A stretch of DNA of 64,000 bases, from assembly GCF_027938815.1 (NCBI RefSeq), contig NZ_CP115913.1, positions 4,684,001-4,748,000 of the forward strand. The letters are read 5' to 3'. The notes under the pieces were generated by a model. That model was not told the DNA's origin and searched no databases. It saw nothing but the letters and a program-made list of their open reading frames with translations. The translations under genes were made by a program, and so were the position numbers. Shown here piece by piece: positions 25,381-34,336 of this stretch. Position 1 is the first letter of the stretch; the number at the start of each line of letters is the position of its first letter. This DNA comes from Oceanirhabdus sp. W0125-5 (GTDB lineage: Bacteria > Bacillota > Clostridia > Clostridiales > Clostridiaceae).

Positions 25381-26316
25381 ATGAGTAAGAAAATTAAATT
25401 ATACATGCTTTCTGGTTTCTTAGGTGCAGGAAAAACTACTTTTTTAAAAAGTGTATTAAATGATATTTCTGATAAAAAAGTTGGAGTATTGATGAATGAG
25501 TTTGGTAAAATCAGTATAGATGGTGAGATTGTAAAAAGAGACGGATTGGAACTTGTTGAAATCAATAGAGGTTCAATATTCTGCTCTTGTTTAAAACTTT
25601 CATTCGTTGATACTATGTGTAAGATGGCTGATTTGGATTTAGATTATTTATTTGTTGAGAGTTCTGGACTTGCTGACCCATCTAATGTTGATGATATCTT
25701 ATTTGGTGTTAAGCACAATAAAGGTGATTTTTATGATTACAAAGGAATAATCAGCATAGTTGATGCTCTTCACTTCTTCGATCAATTAGAAGATTTAGAG
25801 ACAGTTGAGAGACAGATTAAACATTGTCACTTAGCTGTTATTAATAAAACTGATTTAGTTGATAAAGAAACTGTAGAAAAAATTAAAGAAAAAATCACAG
25901 AGATTAACCCTAAGACTACTATTCAAGAAGCTTCCTTTGCTAAGTTCAATTATGATTTTTTAAATGAAGATCTTCTTAAAAATCAATGGGCAGAGTCTGA
26001 AGAAACTACTAATACAAAAGAAAATAAACCTAAAACTCTAATGTTAACTTATGAAGGTGTTGTTAATAAGGAAGATTTAACTAAGTACTTAGAAGAAGTT
26101 TCAAAACATACTTTCAGAATGAAAGGTTTTGTTAAATTAGATGATGGTTGGAACCAAGTTGATGTTGTTAATAGAAAAATTGATTACAAGCCTTGTGAAG
26201 AAAAGCCTGAAGGTTGTCAATTAGTTCTTATATCAAAAATAGGACCAGCTATAATAAAACCTGCTATAGAAACTTGGAAAGAACTTATACCAGTTGAAAT
26301 GAAACTTAAAAACTAA
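25381..26316 (+). CDS. CobW/COG0523-family metal chaperone GTPase
   Basis: About 311 residues. The N-terminal GTPase domain has Walker A GFLGAGKTT (12-20) and NKTD for guanine specificity. The metal motif, usually CxCC, appears as FCSCL (C68, C70), with only two cysteines. The C-terminal CobW_C domain is at about 215-305. COG0523 proteins deliver Zn, Co or Fe to target enzymes. The start is ATG 25381 (AAGGAG upstream). A strong terminator follows (26325-26347). No Zur box was recognised upstream, only the repeat. Confidence 0.87.
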   Translation: MSKKIKLYMLSGFLGAGKTTFLKSVLNDISDKKVGVLMNEFGKISIDGEIVKRDGLELVEINRGSIFCSCLKLSFVDTMCKMADLDLDYLFVESSGLADPSNVDDILFGVKHNKGDFYDYKGIISIVDALHFFDQLEDLETVERQIKHCHLAVINKTDLVDKETVEKIKEKITEINPKTTIQEASFAKFNYDFLNEDLLKNQWAESEETTNTKENKPKTLMLTYEGVVNKEDLTKYLEEVSKHTFRMKGFVKLDDGWNQVDVVNRKIDYKPCEEKPEGCQLVLISKIGPAIIKPAIETWKELIPVEMKLKN

Positions 26317-26324
26317 GATATGTG

Positions 26325-26350
26325 AAAAGCACGAATTTCGTGCTTTTTTT
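26325..26350 (+). terminator. Terminator of the CobW gene
   Basis: AAAAGCACGAA / TTCGTGCTTTT followed by a run of eight T. Confidence 0.92.
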
Positions 26351-26434
26351 TCTAATTCAGAAAATTAATTTTCTTAATTAAATTTTCATTTTTACAAATC
26401 TTGTATTTTTAATGTTTTTTTAGTGAAAATATAT

Positions 26435-26470
26435 TATAATACTAAAGTCGTCGTTTTTTGTCGACTTTTT
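26435..26470 (+). promoter_or_regulatory. Promoter and attenuator-like leader of the nucleoside transporter
   Basis: TATAAT (26435-26440) is followed within 4 bp by a terminator-like hairpin AAAGTCG / CGACTTT (26444-26450, 26462-26468) with a TTTTTT tail. A second TATAAT is at 26486-26491, downstream of the hairpin. The first promoter would therefore be attenuated. Confidence 0.5.
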
Positions 26471-26537
26471 TATTGTTTAGGTTGTTATAATTTAAACTAA
26501 TATCATTAATAATATTTTTAAGGTTGGTGAAATTTAA

Positions 26538-27725
26538 ATGTCTATGGTTTTAGGATTCATATGTATATTATTAGTTCTTACTATCGGATACATATTCTCT
26601 AATGACAAAAAAGGTATTCATTACAAATCAATTGGTATTATGTTAGTATTACAATTCTTAACTGGTTGGTTTGTATTAGGAACTGAACTAGGAATAAAAA
26701 TTCTTGATTCTTTAAATTCAGTTTTTTCTTCGTTAATTACAAGTGCTAGTTCTGGAGTTCAGTTTGTATTTGGAGGGCTAGCTCTAGGTGAAAATGCTAC
26801 ATTTTTCTTTAGCGTATTATTAAATCTAGTATTCTTCGGTGCTTTATTTGAATTGTTAAACTATCTAAAGATACTTCCATTTATAACAAAATGGGTTGGT
26901 AAAATTGTAGGAAAGGTTACAGGTACTCCACAAATAGAAACCTTCCAAGCAATAAATAACATATTCTTTGGACAAAGTGATAGTTTATTAGCTATTAGAT
27001 CCCAGTTTAAGTTCTTAAATGGAAACAGATTATTTACTGTCTGCGTTTCTGCTATGGCAAGCGTATCGGCTTCTATAATTGGTGCGTACATACAGATGAT
27101 ACCTTATGAATACGTATTTGTTGCTTTACCTCTTAACGTATTTAGCGGTTTGATATTGGCTTCTTTATTTACCCCTGTAAATATTCCTAAGGAAGAAGAC
27201 GTGATAGATATCGAAAATGCTTCAACGTGCAAATCATTACTTGATGCAATATCTAATGGTGCAACTACAGGTTTCCAAACTGCAGTTATAGTTGGTGTAA
27301 TGCTTATAGCTTATTTAGGACTAATTCATTTTATTAACACAATATTATCTGCTGTAGCAAACGGTTTAACTTTAGAAACTATCTTAGGATGGATTTTTGC
27401 TCCTATTGCATTCTTAATGGGTGTACCAACTAGTGATATAGTTTCTGTAGGTGGAATAATGGGAGAAAAAATTATAGCGAATGAATTCGTAGCTATGGCT
27501 CACTTAAAGAGTATAATAGGTACTTTACAACCTAAGTCTATAGCTATAATATCAACATTCCTAATATCTTTTGCAAACTTATCAAGTATTGGAATGGTAC
27601 TAGGAACATTAAAGGTTTTTGATGAAAAGAAGGCAGAATTTATGACTAAGAATGCAGGTAAGTTATTACTTGTTTCAACTTTAGCTTCTCTAATTACCGC
27701 TTGTGTAGTTGGAATAATATCATAA
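26538..27725 (+). CDS. Concentrative nucleoside transporter (NupC/CNT family)
   Basis: 395 residues, about 9-10 membrane segments. LLNLVFFGALFELLNYLKILPF, GTPQIETFQAINNIFFGQSD and the Gate-like IAPIAFLMGVPTSDI region are conserved CNT features; QSDSL and GTPQIE correspond to the nucleoside- and Na+/H+-binding loops. It imports nucleosides by cation symport. RBS AAGGTTGGTG. It ends with its own terminator at 27726-27743. The leader contains an attenuator-like hairpin. Confidence 0.9.
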   Translation: MSMVLGFICILLVLTIGYIFSNDKKGIHYKSIGIMLVLQFLTGWFVLGTELGIKILDSLNSVFSSLITSASSGVQFVFGGLALGENATFFFSVLLNLVFFGALFELLNYLKILPFITKWVGKIVGKVTGTPQIETFQAINNIFFGQSDSLLAIRSQFKFLNGNRLFTVCVSAMASVSASIIGAYIQMIPYEYVFVALPLNVFSGLILASLFTPVNIPKEEDVIDIENASTCKSLLDAISNGATTGFQTAVIVGVMLIAYLGLIHFINTILSAVANGLTLETILGWIFAPIAFLMGVPTSDIVSVGGIMGEKIIANEFVAMAHLKSIIGTLQPKSIAIISTFLISFANLSSIGMVLGTLKVFDEKKAEFMTKNAGKLLLVSTLASLITACVVGIIS

Positions 27726-27743
27726 AAAAGCACACGTGCTTTT
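27726..27743 (+). terminator. Terminator of the nucleoside transporter
   Basis: AAAAGCAC-AC-GTGCTTTT directly after the stop codon. Confidence 0.75.
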
Positions 27744-27746
27744 AAG

Positions 27747-27775
27747 TTGACAGTTTACAAACAAAAGTTTATGCT
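27747..27775 (+). promoter_or_regulatory. Promoter now cut off by the IS element
   Basis: TTGACA (27747-27752), a 17-bp spacer, TATGCT (27770-27775). It points toward the LTxxQ protein gene, but the IS3 element now lies between them. Confidence 0.55.
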
Positions 27776-27834
27776 AGTATAAAGCCCATGCTGAAATAAA
27801 ATGTACCCTTTGTCAAGGACATTATAAAAAAAGA

Positions 27835-28695
27835 CTATGCAGCAGCTTGAAGATGATTTCTGAATGATACAGGAGTCATCTTCTTTAAATTCCATTGATA
27901 TCTGTAATTGTTATAGTAATCCATGTATTCATCTATTTCATCTTTAAGCTCGTCCAGAGCTGTGCATGATTTAATGTAAGCCTCATCCTTAAAATGTCCA
28001 AAGAATGATTCTTGAGGTGCATTATCCCAACAATTTCCTCGTCTAGACATTGATTGTCCTAATCCAAAACTTTTCACTAACTTTTGGAAATTGGGGCTAG
28101 TGTAATGTGCTCCTTGATCTGAATGGATAAAGGCATCAGGGGCAAGAGTAATATCTTTATTATTCAATAATTTATATATTGTATCAGTGGCGATATCTAG
28201 CGATAAGCTAGTGGCTACGTTATAAGCTAGTATCTCATTAGTAGAACCGTCTTTAATCGTAGATAGATATGCTCTTTTGTTATTACCATACGTTAGATAA
28301 GTTATATCTGTAAGCAGTACTTTTCCGGGGATATTTTGTTTAAACTCTCTATTCAATAAATTAGGGACAACTCTGTGCTCATGGGTGGCTTTCGCCATTC
28401 TTCTATAAGGATTAGCCTTCCTTATGGGGCAAACAATGTTGTATTTTCTCATTATTCTCCTTATACGCTTTAAATTATATACAATACCAAACTGACCGTC
28501 TAATGTCAGTTTAATTTGACGAGCACCTTTTTTACGATTCTTGAACTTGTATGCTTTTAAAATCAAGTCTTTTGCTACTTCATCACAAAGCTCTCGCTTA
28601 TTTCTTGATTCCATGGCTGTTGCAGAAAAATAATTATAGTATCCTGACCTTGATACGCCCGATAGATTACATAAATAACTAATCATATTTTTCAA
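27835..28695 (-). CDS. IS3-family transposase OrfB (integrase core)
   Basis: 286 residues counted from TTG 28695, but expressed mainly as an OrfAB fusion: the -1 frame is open from the A6G site at 28791-28797 through to this ORF. The DDE triad is visible in TDITYL, HSDQGAHY and QESFFGHFKDE, with the conserved SMSRRGNCWDNAPQESFFG of the IS150-type group. It carries out strand transfer of the element. Confidence 0.95.
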   Translation of the reverse strand: MKNMISYLCNLSGVSRSGYYNYFSATAMESRNKRELCDEVAKDLILKAYKFKNRKKGARQIKLTLDGQFGIVYNLKRIRRIMRKYNIVCPIRKANPYRRMAKATHEHRVVPNLLNREFKQNIPGKVLLTDITYLTYGNNKRAYLSTIKDGSTNEILAYNVATSLSLDIATDTIYKLLNNKDITLAPDAFIHSDQGAHYTSPNFQKLVKSFGLGQSMSRRGNCWDNAPQESFFGHFKDEAYIKSCTALDELKDEIDEYMDYYNNYRYQWNLKKMTPVSFRNHLQAAA

Positions 28696-28751
28696 GTTAT
28701 ATTTTTTAACTGTATCTCTTATTATTATAAACTTGTCCTTAGGAAGTATTT

Positions 28752-29171
28752 TTATTTCTTTCGCGTCATCATCCTTTCCATCATATCGAGCTTTTTTAGA
28801 AGTTCGTTCTCAGCTTTCAGTAAATTATTTTGTGCTTGGAGTCGTGCATATTTCTCCTCTAAAGAAAGCTCTTTAGTTGTTGGCTTTCCTGAATTGTTTC
28901 TTCTTGTATCAGCTAAACCACATACACCATTATGTCTATAAGCAGCTCTCCACCTTTTACCAGATGATCTTACTCTTTCAATTCCTATGATATCTACATC
29001 AAATCCACATTCTTCGAATATTTCTCTAGGGAATTTTCCGTTCTGATTCTCAGCTATAAAGATTTTTTTGAATTCATCAGTATACGTAATTGCTTTATTA
29101 GTGACATTTTTTACGTATTTGTTTTGTGCCAAAGTTTCTATTTGTTCTTCTGTAAATATCTTTTTACTCAT
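28752..29171 (-). CDS. IS3-family OrfA (helix-turn-helix, leucine-zipper protein)
   Basis: 139 residues: an N-terminal HTH region and a C-terminal heptad leucine segment (LSLEEKYARLQAQNNLLKAE, ENELLKKL). It binds the IS ends and, fused to OrfB by -1 frameshifting at AAAAAAG, forms the transposase. The frameshift site lies 40-46 nt before its stop codon. Confidence 0.9.
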   Translation of the reverse strand: MSKKIFTEEQIETLAQNKYVKNVTNKAITYTDEFKKIFIAENQNGKFPREIFEECGFDVDIIGIERVRSSGKRWRAAYRHNGVCGLADTRRNNSGKPTTKELSLEEKYARLQAQNNLLKAENELLKKLDMMERMMTRKK

Positions 29172-29336
29172 TTTTTATCCCCCGAATTCTCATTTATTTA
29201 ATTATACATAAAAATACCCTATAAAGTAGACTTTTTTTATAGTGTCTACTCTATAGGGTACATTTTAAAAAGCATGGGCTTTTCTTTATTTCTCCCCTCC
29301 TTGCGATATTTTCTAAATTCCAAAAAAATTTTTCAA

Positions 29337-29356
29337 TTTTCACATGGTTCTCACAT
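29337..29356 (+). promoter_or_regulatory. 11-bp-spaced direct repeats, response-regulator site candidate
   Basis: TTTTCACAT (29337-29345) and TTCTCACAT (29348-29356) start 11 bp apart, the helical spacing of OmpR/PhoB-family sites. They lie about 60-80 bp before the LTxxQ protein gene, which precedes an OmpR-type regulator. Confidence 0.45.
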
Positions 29357-29416
29357 AACTTCTTTACAATTACCTTAAGAAACCAAGAAGAAAAAAATAT
29401 CTTAAGGAGGATAATT

Positions 29417-30991
29417 ATGTATAATAAAAAATTAATCAAATTATTGCTTATTCCAAGTTTATTATTAGGCAGTGTTGGATATTTAACACTACAGTCAGCT
29501 GCTGCTCAATCTAAAGAGCAACAAAATGTAGAAGTACAAAATACAGATGAACATATGATAGAGAAGGTTAAATCTATATTATCTAAATATGATTTTTCAA
29601 CTTTAACAGTAGAAGAAGCCAAGGAGATTAATGAAGGATTCAGGTCCGCCGGCTTTAAAGGTGGTAGAGAACTTGAAGAAAGCATTAGAGCAGCTGGTTA
29701 TGATCCAACTGTTATCACTAAATTGGATCCACCTCCGGAATCAAAAAATGATAATAAAAATCCTAAGAAAAAAAATGATTCTGAAAAAAATGAAAGAAAA
29801 GACGACACTAAGATTCCTGAGAGAAAGGAGGATTCTGAAAAAGCCCTTGGACAAAATTATTCTATTGAACAAGCGATTTCAGATAATGCACAGTTGCATA
29901 CTATAGCCTTTGATGCTCTAGCATTCTTCACTGGAGAACTGGGAAGTGACTCCTTCTTTCCACCTGGAAAAGTATCAGACTTCTTTGGTTTTCAATACTT
30001 TAGAGATGTAGATGCTGGGGAACTTGGTCATAATACTACTTTTTTATCAATTATTGCAAATAATGTTCTAAGTATTTTAAATGATGATCAACTTCATCAA
30101 TTAAAATCTTTGGCAGTTGACCAGGAAGAACTTCTTATAGAATATGGATATGATCGTTTCCCATTAATGGATGCATTCCGCAGACTCCTTAAAAATGATC
30201 TACCTAGTAATACTACTTCTTTAAACCTTGATGCTGTAACCGATTATTCAAGTAACTTATATGAAATTGATGGATTACTTAGCTATAATAGAGCCAAAGT
30301 ACTTGGAAATATTATTAATTCATTGGATGATGAACAAAGGGCTTACCTTGATGAAATGGCTGCAGGCAGTTCATTAACATGGCCTAAAAAAGAAGATCAG
30401 ATAGATAAGAAAGATTTGACTCATGAACAACATGTTTTACTTATGACTTATGCCAGTGAGATGTTCAGCTGGTATGCAGGAGATGTAGACAGCGACACAT
30501 ACTTCTGCCCTGAAAGACATGGAACTTATTTTGGATCTTTTTATATGAAAGATATGCCTGCAATGGGTAACCCTGATTATACTATAAGTACTTCAATTAC
30601 AGGAGATAGCGGTAAAGAGTTTTTAAATATATTAACTGATGAACAGAAAAAGTTAATTACTGACTTAGTAGATATTCAAAGAGATGATCTCCTTGAAATC
30701 GTTGAAACAAGAAGAGAAATAGCTAGCCAATTACGTGAATTTATAAATGGTACGGATGTTGATCAGGAAACTATACTGCAGCTGTCAAGAAAATACGGTG
30801 AACTTGATGGTGCGATTGTCCATAGTTACGCTACTCATTTCAGCAAAGTATACGAAACTTTAACTGAGGAACAAAAAGAGCAGCTAGTGAACCTTAGAAA
30901 TCTTGATGATTACCAAGTTAAAGGAGCCTTCCTATACTCTGAACCAATTGATATGCCTGATATCATTGATACAGATTATCTATTTGAATAA
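29417..30991 (+). CDS. Exported protein with repeated LTxxQ-like motifs
   Basis: 524 residues. A signal peptide (KLLLIPSLLLGSVGYLTLQSAAAQS) is followed by a lysine/acid-rich linker (about 105-145) and two similar halves: a DALAFFTGELGSDSFFPPG block pairs with SWYAGDVDSDTYFCPERHG later. Motifs LNDDQLHQL, LDDEQRAYL, LTDEQKKLI and LTEEQKEQL resemble the LTxxQ motif of Spy/CpxP envelope stress proteins. It precedes a two-component system by 120 nt with a hairpin between. It may be an extracellular sensor partner or target. I do not know a named family for the whole protein. Confidence 0.7.
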   Translation: MYNKKLIKLLLIPSLLLGSVGYLTLQSAAAQSKEQQNVEVQNTDEHMIEKVKSILSKYDFSTLTVEEAKEINEGFRSAGFKGGRELEESIRAAGYDPTVITKLDPPPESKNDNKNPKKKNDSEKNERKDDTKIPERKEDSEKALGQNYSIEQAISDNAQLHTIAFDALAFFTGELGSDSFFPPGKVSDFFGFQYFRDVDAGELGHNTTFLSIIANNVLSILNDDQLHQLKSLAVDQEELLIEYGYDRFPLMDAFRRLLKNDLPSNTTSLNLDAVTDYSSNLYEIDGLLSYNRAKVLGNIINSLDDEQRAYLDEMAAGSSLTWPKKEDQIDKKDLTHEQHVLLMTYASEMFSWYAGDVDSDTYFCPERHGTYFGSFYMKDMPAMGNPDYTISTSITGDSGKEFLNILTDEQKKLITDLVDIQRDDLLEIVETRREIASQLREFINGTDVDQETILQLSRKYGELDGAIVHSYATHFSKVYETLTEEQKEQLVNLRNLDDYQVKGAFLYSEPIDMPDIIDTDYLFE

Positions 30992-31050
30992 GTATTAGTT
31001 AGATAATTTATTTAAGATAATTAAGATAAAAATGTTATAATATATCAAGA

Positions 31051-31082
31051 GAGTACCGCCATAGGTTATTTAGGCGGTATTC
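31051..31082 (+). terminator. Hairpin before the response regulator
   Basis: GAGTACCGCC (31051-31060) pairs with GGCGGTATTC (31073-31082). A TATAAT at 31036-31041 lies just upstream, so this may terminate the LTxxQ transcript or form the 5' stem of a separate regulator mRNA. Confidence 0.6.
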
Positions 31083-31113
31083 TATTTATTTCAAAAAAAT
31101 AGGGGGCTATGTG

Positions 31114-31788
31114 ATGCTAGGTAAAATCCTTTACGCTGATGATGAAGCGAATTATAGAAGGCTTATCAAGATGTTTCTAGAAAGGGCTGATTATGAGGTG
31201 ATTACTGTTAGCGATGGTAAAGAAGCCATAGATATACTAAACAACAAAAATGATATTGACCTGGTAATATTAGATGTTATGATGCCTAAATTCAATGGTT
31301 GGCAAGCCTGTCATGTGATTAGAGAAAAATCAAATATTCCTATTATTATGCTAACTGCCCTAGGGGATGCCACAAATGAGGTTTATGGAATTGAAAAAGG
31401 GGCAGATGATTATATTGCCAAGCCATTTTCCCAAGAAGTTCTTATTGCCCGTGTAGGTGGATTACTCCGTAGAGTCCGTAAAAATAAGCAGGAACAATTC
31501 AATGATGAAGGCATGGCTTTTGAAGAATCTACAAACTCTGTTTATATTGATAATAATAAGATTACCTTAAGACCAAAGGAGTATGAACTATTAATGTGTT
31601 TAGTACTTAACAAATCCATTGTCCTATCTCGAGAACAGATTTTGGATAATGTTTGGGGATATGATTATTTTGGTGATCCCAGAACAGTTGATACTCACAT
31701 TAAGAGCCTACGTTCCAAATTAGGGGATGAAGGAAAACGTATTAAGACCTTACGAAATAAAGGCTATTGCTATCGAGGTGTTGAATAA
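31114..31788 (+). CDS. OmpR-family response regulator
   Basis: 224 residues. The receiver domain has the acidic pair ADDE, phospho-acceptor Asp54 in LVILDVMMPK, and Lys in DDYIAKPFS; the C-terminal winged helix ends PRTVDTHIKSLRSKLGDEG and TLRNKGYCYRG. ATG 31114 is chosen over GTG 31111 (AGGGGG upstream). The stop overlaps the kinase start (TAATG). It probably controls the LTxxQ gene upstream through the 11-bp repeats. Confidence 0.93.
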   Translation: MLGKILYADDEANYRRLIKMFLERADYEVITVSDGKEAIDILNNKNDIDLVILDVMMPKFNGWQACHVIREKSNIPIIMLTALGDATNEVYGIEKGADDYIAKPFSQEVLIARVGGLLRRVRKNKQEQFNDEGMAFEESTNSVYIDNNKITLRPKEYELLMCLVLNKSIVLSREQILDNVWGYDYFGDPRTVDTHIKSLRSKLGDEGKRIKTLRNKGYCYRGVE

Positions 31789-33227
31789 TGAAATCGATCA
31801 CAATGAAATGGATGTTGGCTATAGTTTTTTTATTAACTATATTAATTGGATCTCTTATGTTTGTGAATACTGTTTTTCTTGAAAAATACTATATATTCAA
31901 AACAAAGACACCTTTTGTTAATGAATATAAGGAATTATTAGAGGAATATCACAGTCTATCAAATGGTAAATTTCTAAATGCTTTAAAAAGCCGTAGTTCT
32001 GATACAGAATATAAGTATCGTGTGATTAATGAAAAGTATGATGTAGTGCTTTCATCGGCACCTGAGTTTCAAGAAGGTGATAAGTTTCCTCTGGCAAGGA
32101 TTCAAAAAGAGTTTATATTAAAAAACAAAAAAGAGCTTACAGATGAAAAAATATTCTATGAAACCTTAAAAAGCGGAGAAATTGATCAATATGACATCAC
32201 CTTAATAGCCAAACTAGGAAAAGACCATTTTTTAATGATTACCAAGCCTTTGCGGCAAGTAAGTGAAAATCTATCTATTGCCAATGATTTCATCATTATT
32301 ATTGGTATTGGTATTTTGATAATAGGAGTACTGATTGCTTATTTGATGTCACGACGAATGGTAAAACCTGTATTAGAGATAACAGAAATAACAAGTAGAA
32401 TTGCTCACTTGGATTTTTCAGAACGATATCAAGGAACTTTAAAGGATGAAGTTGGTACCTTAGGGGAAAGTATTAATAGAATATCAGAAAAACTTCATTG
32501 GACCATTAGTGATTTAAAGCAGGTTAATGCTGATCTTGAAAAGGAAATACAATTGCAAAAGAGATTTTTAGCTAGTGTATCTCATGAGTTTAAAACACCT
32601 GTAGGTTTGATTAGAGGTTATACAGAGTCACTGCATCTTGATATGGCTAAAGATAAGAAAGAGGAAAAAGAATTCACATCAATTATACTAAAAGAAACTG
32701 ATCATTTAAATCGATTAATCAGCGATATTATATTTTTAATGCATATAGAATCAGGAATCTTTCAAATGCATATGAAGGATTTTGATCTATCAAGATCTAT
32801 TCAAGAAATGGTAAATAAGCATTCTCAAGTGCAAAATGAAAAGCCCATTGAATTTTTAGTGGAAATACCTTCTACCTTAAATATTAATGGTGATGAAGGA
32901 AGATTGATTCAAGTTTTAGAAAACTTAATTTCCAATGGTATACGTCATGTTACCCCTGAGGGTATATTACGAATTACTGCTAAGAAATATAATAATTTAG
33001 TTAGGGTTGAAATCTTTAATAGTGGAGAACAGATTCCTTTGGAACACTTACCTCAACTCTTTGATGCCTTCTACAGTGCACAGGATTCCAGATCACGAAA
33101 TAAAGGTGGTACTGGTTTGGGACTATCAATTGTTAATAGCATAATTCACAAGCATAATGGAGAATGTGGCGTTTTAAATAAAGATGATGGTGTGGTTTTC
33201 TGGTTTACACTTCCTATAAGTGATTGA
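31788..33227 (+). CDS. Sensor histidine kinase
   Basis: 479 residues: TM1 (about 8-28), an extracellular sensor region of about 135 residues without a recognised domain, TM2 (about 167-187), HAMP, HisKA with H266 in SVSHEFKTP, and HATPase with an N box and GTGLGLSIV. Cognate of the response regulator by a TAATG overlap. A 15-bp hairpin overlaps the stop codon and terminates the operon. The exported LTxxQ protein is a natural candidate for binding its outside domain. Confidence 0.93.
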   Translation: MKSITMKWMLAIVFLLTILIGSLMFVNTVFLEKYYIFKTKTPFVNEYKELLEEYHSLSNGKFLNALKSRSSDTEYKYRVINEKYDVVLSSAPEFQEGDKFPLARIQKEFILKNKKELTDEKIFYETLKSGEIDQYDITLIAKLGKDHFLMITKPLRQVSENLSIANDFIIIIGIGILIIGVLIAYLMSRRMVKPVLEITEITSRIAHLDFSERYQGTLKDEVGTLGESINRISEKLHWTISDLKQVNADLEKEIQLQKRFLASVSHEFKTPVGLIRGYTESLHLDMAKDKKEEKEFTSIILKETDHLNRLISDIIFLMHIESGIFQMHMKDFDLSRSIQEMVNKHSQVQNEKPIEFLVEIPSTLNINGDEGRLIQVLENLISNGIRHVTPEGILRITAKKYNNLVRVEIFNSGEQIPLEHLPQLFDAFYSAQDSRSRNKGGTGLGLSIVNSIIHKHNGECGVLNKDDGVVFWFTLPISD

Positions 33228-33256
33228 TACCCCAAAAGGGAGTATCAATCACTTAT
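33216..33256. terminator. Bidirectional terminator
   Basis: 15-bp perfect arms (33216-33230, 33242-33256; core AAGTGATTGATAC) spanning the kinase stop codon. Confidence 0.8.
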
Positions 33257-33345
33257 TCTATAACAGGTAATCTTTAAAACAAAAATAAAGTACAGAGTAC
33301 AAGTCATTATTTAATGTAATAAATAATGATGATACTTCAGATACA

Positions 33346-34329
33346 TCAACTTGCATAAATCTCCTTAATAACTTCTTCAATATTAATATTATTTATGTTT
33401 ATATCATGAATAGAAAATGTATCTAATACTTTATAGAGCTGTTCTTTTAAATTCTTTTTACTTAAATCCACTTCAACTTCTAAACTCAAATTCTTAAAAC
33501 TTTTAACAGTAAAAAGGTCTAACTTTTTAGGGTCAGGTGCTTCTAATAACTGAGCTTTAATAATTCTTTTATTTTCGTAATAGTTTTTTAAATTATCAAA
33601 AGAATCATCATATACTTTCCCACCTTTATTTATGATAGTTACATTGCTGCATAAATCTTCTATGTCACTTATATCATGAGTAGTAAGTATAAAGGTCGTC
33701 CCCTTCTCTTTATTAACATCTTTAATAAACTTCCTTATTGCGTCCTTTGAAATAATATCAAGTCCTATTGTAGGTTCATCAAGAAAAACTAATTCTGGTT
33801 CATGAATGAGTGCATTTACAAATTCACATTTCATTCTTTCACCTAAAGAAAGCTGCCTTACAGGTTTCGTTACAACCTCACTAATATTTAAGATTTCAAT
33901 AAAAAAATCTATATTTCTTTTAAATACATCTTCAGGAATATTATATAGTTTTTTACTAAGAGAAAAAGTATCAATGGCAGGAAGATCCCACCACAACTGA
34001 GTCTTCTGCCCAAAAAGAGCCCCTATATTTTTTACATATTTTTCTCTATGAATCCAAGGGGTATACCCCATTACGTTAACCTCTCCACTTGTTGGATATA
34101 ATATGCCTGTCATTGTCTTAATAAGGGTTGATTTCCCTGCACCATTTGAACCTATTAAACCACGTATCTCCCCTTTTTCAACTTCGAAATTAATATTCTT
34201 TAATGCTTCAACATATTTATAGTTTGTTTTAAAAACCGATTTAATTGAGGAAGCTAATCCCGCTTTTTTTCTACTTGAAACTTTAAAAGTTTTGTTTACC
34301 CCTTTGACAGAAATTATATTATCATTCAT
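33346..34329 (-). CDS. ABC-2-type exporter, ATP-binding subunit
   Basis: About 327 residues. Walker A is GSNGAGKST, the signature LSLGERMKCE, Walker B LVFLDEPTIGLD. The C-terminal ~80 residues form an accessory domain. It pairs with two DUF990-like permeases directly upstream; this three-gene arrangement matches clostridial ABC-2 exporters of unknown cargo. The start is ATG 34329 (AGGGGG upstream, dropping seven residues), giving a gap of 7 nt after the permease. Confidence 0.9.
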   Translation of the reverse strand: MNDNIISVKGVNKTFKVSSRKKAGLASSIKSVFKTNYKYVEALKNINFEVEKGEIRGLIGSNGAGKSTLIKTMTGILYPTSGEVNVMGYTPWIHREKYVKNIGALFGQKTQLWWDLPAIDTFSLSKKLYNIPEDVFKRNIDFFIEILNISEVVTKPVRQLSLGERMKCEFVNALIHEPELVFLDEPTIGLDIISKDAIRKFIKDVNKEKGTTFILTTHDISDIEDLCSNVTIINKGGKVYDDSFDNLKNYYENKRIIKAQLLEAPDPKKLDLFTVKSFKNLSLEVEVDLSKKNLKEQLYKVLDTFSIHDININNINIEEVIKEIYAS

Positions 34330-34336
34330 ATATAAT

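Larger units (their letters stand above)
27802..29262 (-). mobile_element. IS3-family insertion sequence, apparently intact
   Basis: 1461 bp bounded by imperfect terminal inverted repeats of about 36 bp: both ends start TGTACCCT and share CTATAAAAAAAG-type inner sequence. It encodes OrfA and OrfB on the minus strand with an A6G slippery site (28791-28797) for the transframe transposase. The flanks AAAGCCCATGCT (27781-27792) and AGCATGGGCTTT (29270-29281) are exact complements, so the element sits in the loop of a former hairpin. No clear target duplication was found; the flanks are A- or T-runs. Confidence 0.93.

Noticed and set aside
27834..29171. Degraded IS with separate dead OrfA and OrfB
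   Set aside because: The A6G slippery site and open -1 frame between the two ORFs, the DDE residues and both terminal repeats are present, so it appears functional.
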